Assembly: GCA_027486835.1 (NCBI GenBank)
Contig: JAIXOJ010000023.1
Location: forward strand, 1-64,000
From: Chitinophagaceae bacterium
Lineage (GTDB): Bacteria; Bacteroidota; Bacteroidia; Chitinophagales; Chitinophagaceae
Length of the DNA: 64,000 nt
Reading direction: 5' to 3'
The translations under genes were made by a program, and so were the position numbers. Below the pieces are notes generated by a model, which saw only the letters and a list, made by a program, of their open reading frames with translations, ran no database searches and was not told where the DNA came from. This document shows, one piece after another, positions 62,899 to 64,000 of the stretch (positions are counted from its first letter, which is position 1; every line of letters starts with the position of its first letter).

Positions 62899-63747
62899 TC
62901 AATTAGCAATCGTAAATAATTGATCTGCCAATCCAGTGTATTGAAAATTATATCGTGGCTCTTCCAAAATGGAAGTTTTCTCCTCCAATACATTCACCAA
63001 CCCTAACCAAGCAAAATTTCTTTTAAAAGTTCGGAGGGCATAACAACTTAATAAATCTTTTCTCCGAAAATCAGACTCTTGAAGAAACTCATTGTAAAGC
63101 CCAGGAAAAGCAAGCAAATATTTATCTACATAAAATTGCACATTGGTTTGTTCCTTTCCACATTTAAGCAGCATATATAGGGAGTATGCCCATCCATACT
63201 GACCGAAATTTTGGTTGACAAAGCCATCTGGTGAAGCCCAAAGATATTTGTCGGAAAATCCTAGCAAGAATTGCTTGAATAGGGCAATCCGATCTCCTTT
63301 TTCTAGCAATTGAATAGTGGCTTTTTGCAGCATAAATTTTCCATTTGCCTTTCTCGCCAATCGACCATACTCTACGCCATACCTCGCAGCCGTAACGGTG
63401 TGGCTGTCAGACTCCTTAGAAAGTTTGTACATCCCACTATCTAGGTGAAACTCCGAAATCAACTTTTTTTCGTAAAGCTCTAACACTACTTTTTTGGGCA
63501 AAGCATCCGTGGCTGTAAGTTTAAGTTCGCCTGCGTTCTTGATGATATGTAGTAATGCTTCCGCAATACCAAATAATGGAATTTGGTCAAGGCTGGCATC
63601 CTCCGTGTCGTGACGCAATTGCACGGGAGAAACTTCAGTGAATGGCTTGTAGAGTAAGGCATTCATTTGAATTGGGGACAACCCCATGCATTGCTCTAAT
63701 GGTCTATAGTTCTCCTGCCTAAACAATTCGTTTTGATCCTTTTCCAA
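62899..63747 (-). CDS. Unknown cytosolic protein
   Basis: A 282-residue mostly helical protein, not recognised, with no signal peptide or membrane segment. A TTG start (MEKDQNELFRQENYRPLEQ) with AAAAGGA a few bases upstream is proposed; Met21 (MGLSPIQM) is an alternative. A segment reads AEALLHIIKNAGELKLTATDALPKKVVLELYE and the C-terminal half is rich in aromatic residues. Confidence 0.7.
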   Translation of the reverse strand: MEKDQNELFRQENYRPLEQCMGLSPIQMNALLYKPFTEVSPVQLRHDTEDASLDQIPLFGIAEALLHIIKNAGELKLTATDALPKKVVLELYEKKLISEFHLDSGMYKLSKESDSHTVTAARYGVEYGRLARKANGKFMLQKATIQLLEKGDRIALFKQFLLGFSDKYLWASPDGFVNQNFGQYGWAYSLYMLLKCGKEQTNVQFYVDKYLLAFPGLYNEFLQESDFRRKDLLSCYALRTFKRNFAWLGLVNVLEEKTSILEEPRYNFQYTGLADQLFTIAN

Positions 63748-64000
63748 ATCCTTTTGATTAATTTTCGTTTACTATTTATTTTTTTCAATGATTACAATAT
63801 TAACGTAAAACCCCTCTACAATTACAATAGTAATCTCAAAATGAAAAAAGACCAATTAGCAAATGATTGTTGGGGTATTGCTTTTTGTTGGTGTCATTCT
63901 TTGAGGTGGTTATTAGTTTCTCAAATTAAGATGTGCGCAATCAAGGTTCAATTCTGCTGTGCGGTTGGAGACTTTCAACGGTTTAAAATCCATTCTTGTG
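63748..64000. other. End of window, no supported gene
   Basis: A plus-strand frame from ATG 63841 stays open to the edge (MKKDQLANDCWGIAFCW...), but its many Cys and Trp codons argue against coding. No other feature is seen. Confidence 0.4.

Noticed and set aside
63841-64000. Gene start running off the right edge
   Set aside because: The frame is open but holds an improbable number of Cys and Trp codons; without the next bases it cannot be supported.

Overview
The window looks like chromosome from a member of the Bacteroidota, most likely a Chitinophagaceae-type bacterium. This is inferred from the fused ccoNO oxidase operon, promoter-like TAnnTTTG boxes, few Shine-Dalgarno sequences, low GC, and family matches judged by eye. 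No database search was run. I saw no rRNA, tRNA or CRISPR array.

Layout. 1-9.1 kb: end of a 21-bp minisatellite, then a minus-strand cbb3 cytochrome oxidase operon (ccoS, ccoNO, ccoQ, ccoP, ccoG, ccoH, safE-like), a 223-bp inverted-repeat element and an FeS-type photolyase homologue. 9.1-11 kb: tandem and dispersed repeats, a second 21-bp array and a helical protein gene. 11.2-22.7 kb: a tightly coupled, AT-rich six-gene operon encoding a penicillin-binding-protein-like transpeptidase, a SEDS-like membrane protein with an extracytoplasmic domain, a membrane/coiled-coil protein, a probable pseudo-GTPase, a P-loop GTPase-like protein and a large membrane-anchored protein. 23-28 kb: accessory genes including a Panacea (DUF4065) antitoxin with its probable toxin, an esterase and an Rpn-family nuclease. 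28-42 kb: mostly housekeeping genes (YceI, proline dehydrogenase, ExbB/ExbD, SPFH protein, DMT transporter, DapD, MntH-Usp fusion and MntR, SIMPL, TlpA-like), with an orphan type-ISP restriction C-terminal-like protein. 42.3-44.4 kb: an orphan nucleotidyltransferase and a third 21-bp array with its gene. 44.8-53 kb: ValS, PAP2 phosphatase, GNAT, a GH3 glycosidase and two tandem duplicate Rpn genes. 53.5-56.5 kb: two lipoproteins, an attC-like segment, a fourth 21-bp array and a gene broken by an in-frame TAG. 57-64 kb: prolyl oligopeptidase, CysS, SelO and an unknown protein.

Two things stand out. First, three unrelated 21-bp tandem arrays each lie about 210-270 bp upstream of a same-strand gene for a small, mostly helical protein, and the gene leaders share short motifs. 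This looks like one recurring locus type, and a fourth array is cut by the left window edge. Second, the 11.2-22.7 kb operon appears to couple a peptidoglycan synthase pair (SEDS plus class-B PBP) to a GTPase module, a combination I do not recognise as a described system. Several families of dispersed palindromes and repeats are scattered between genes.
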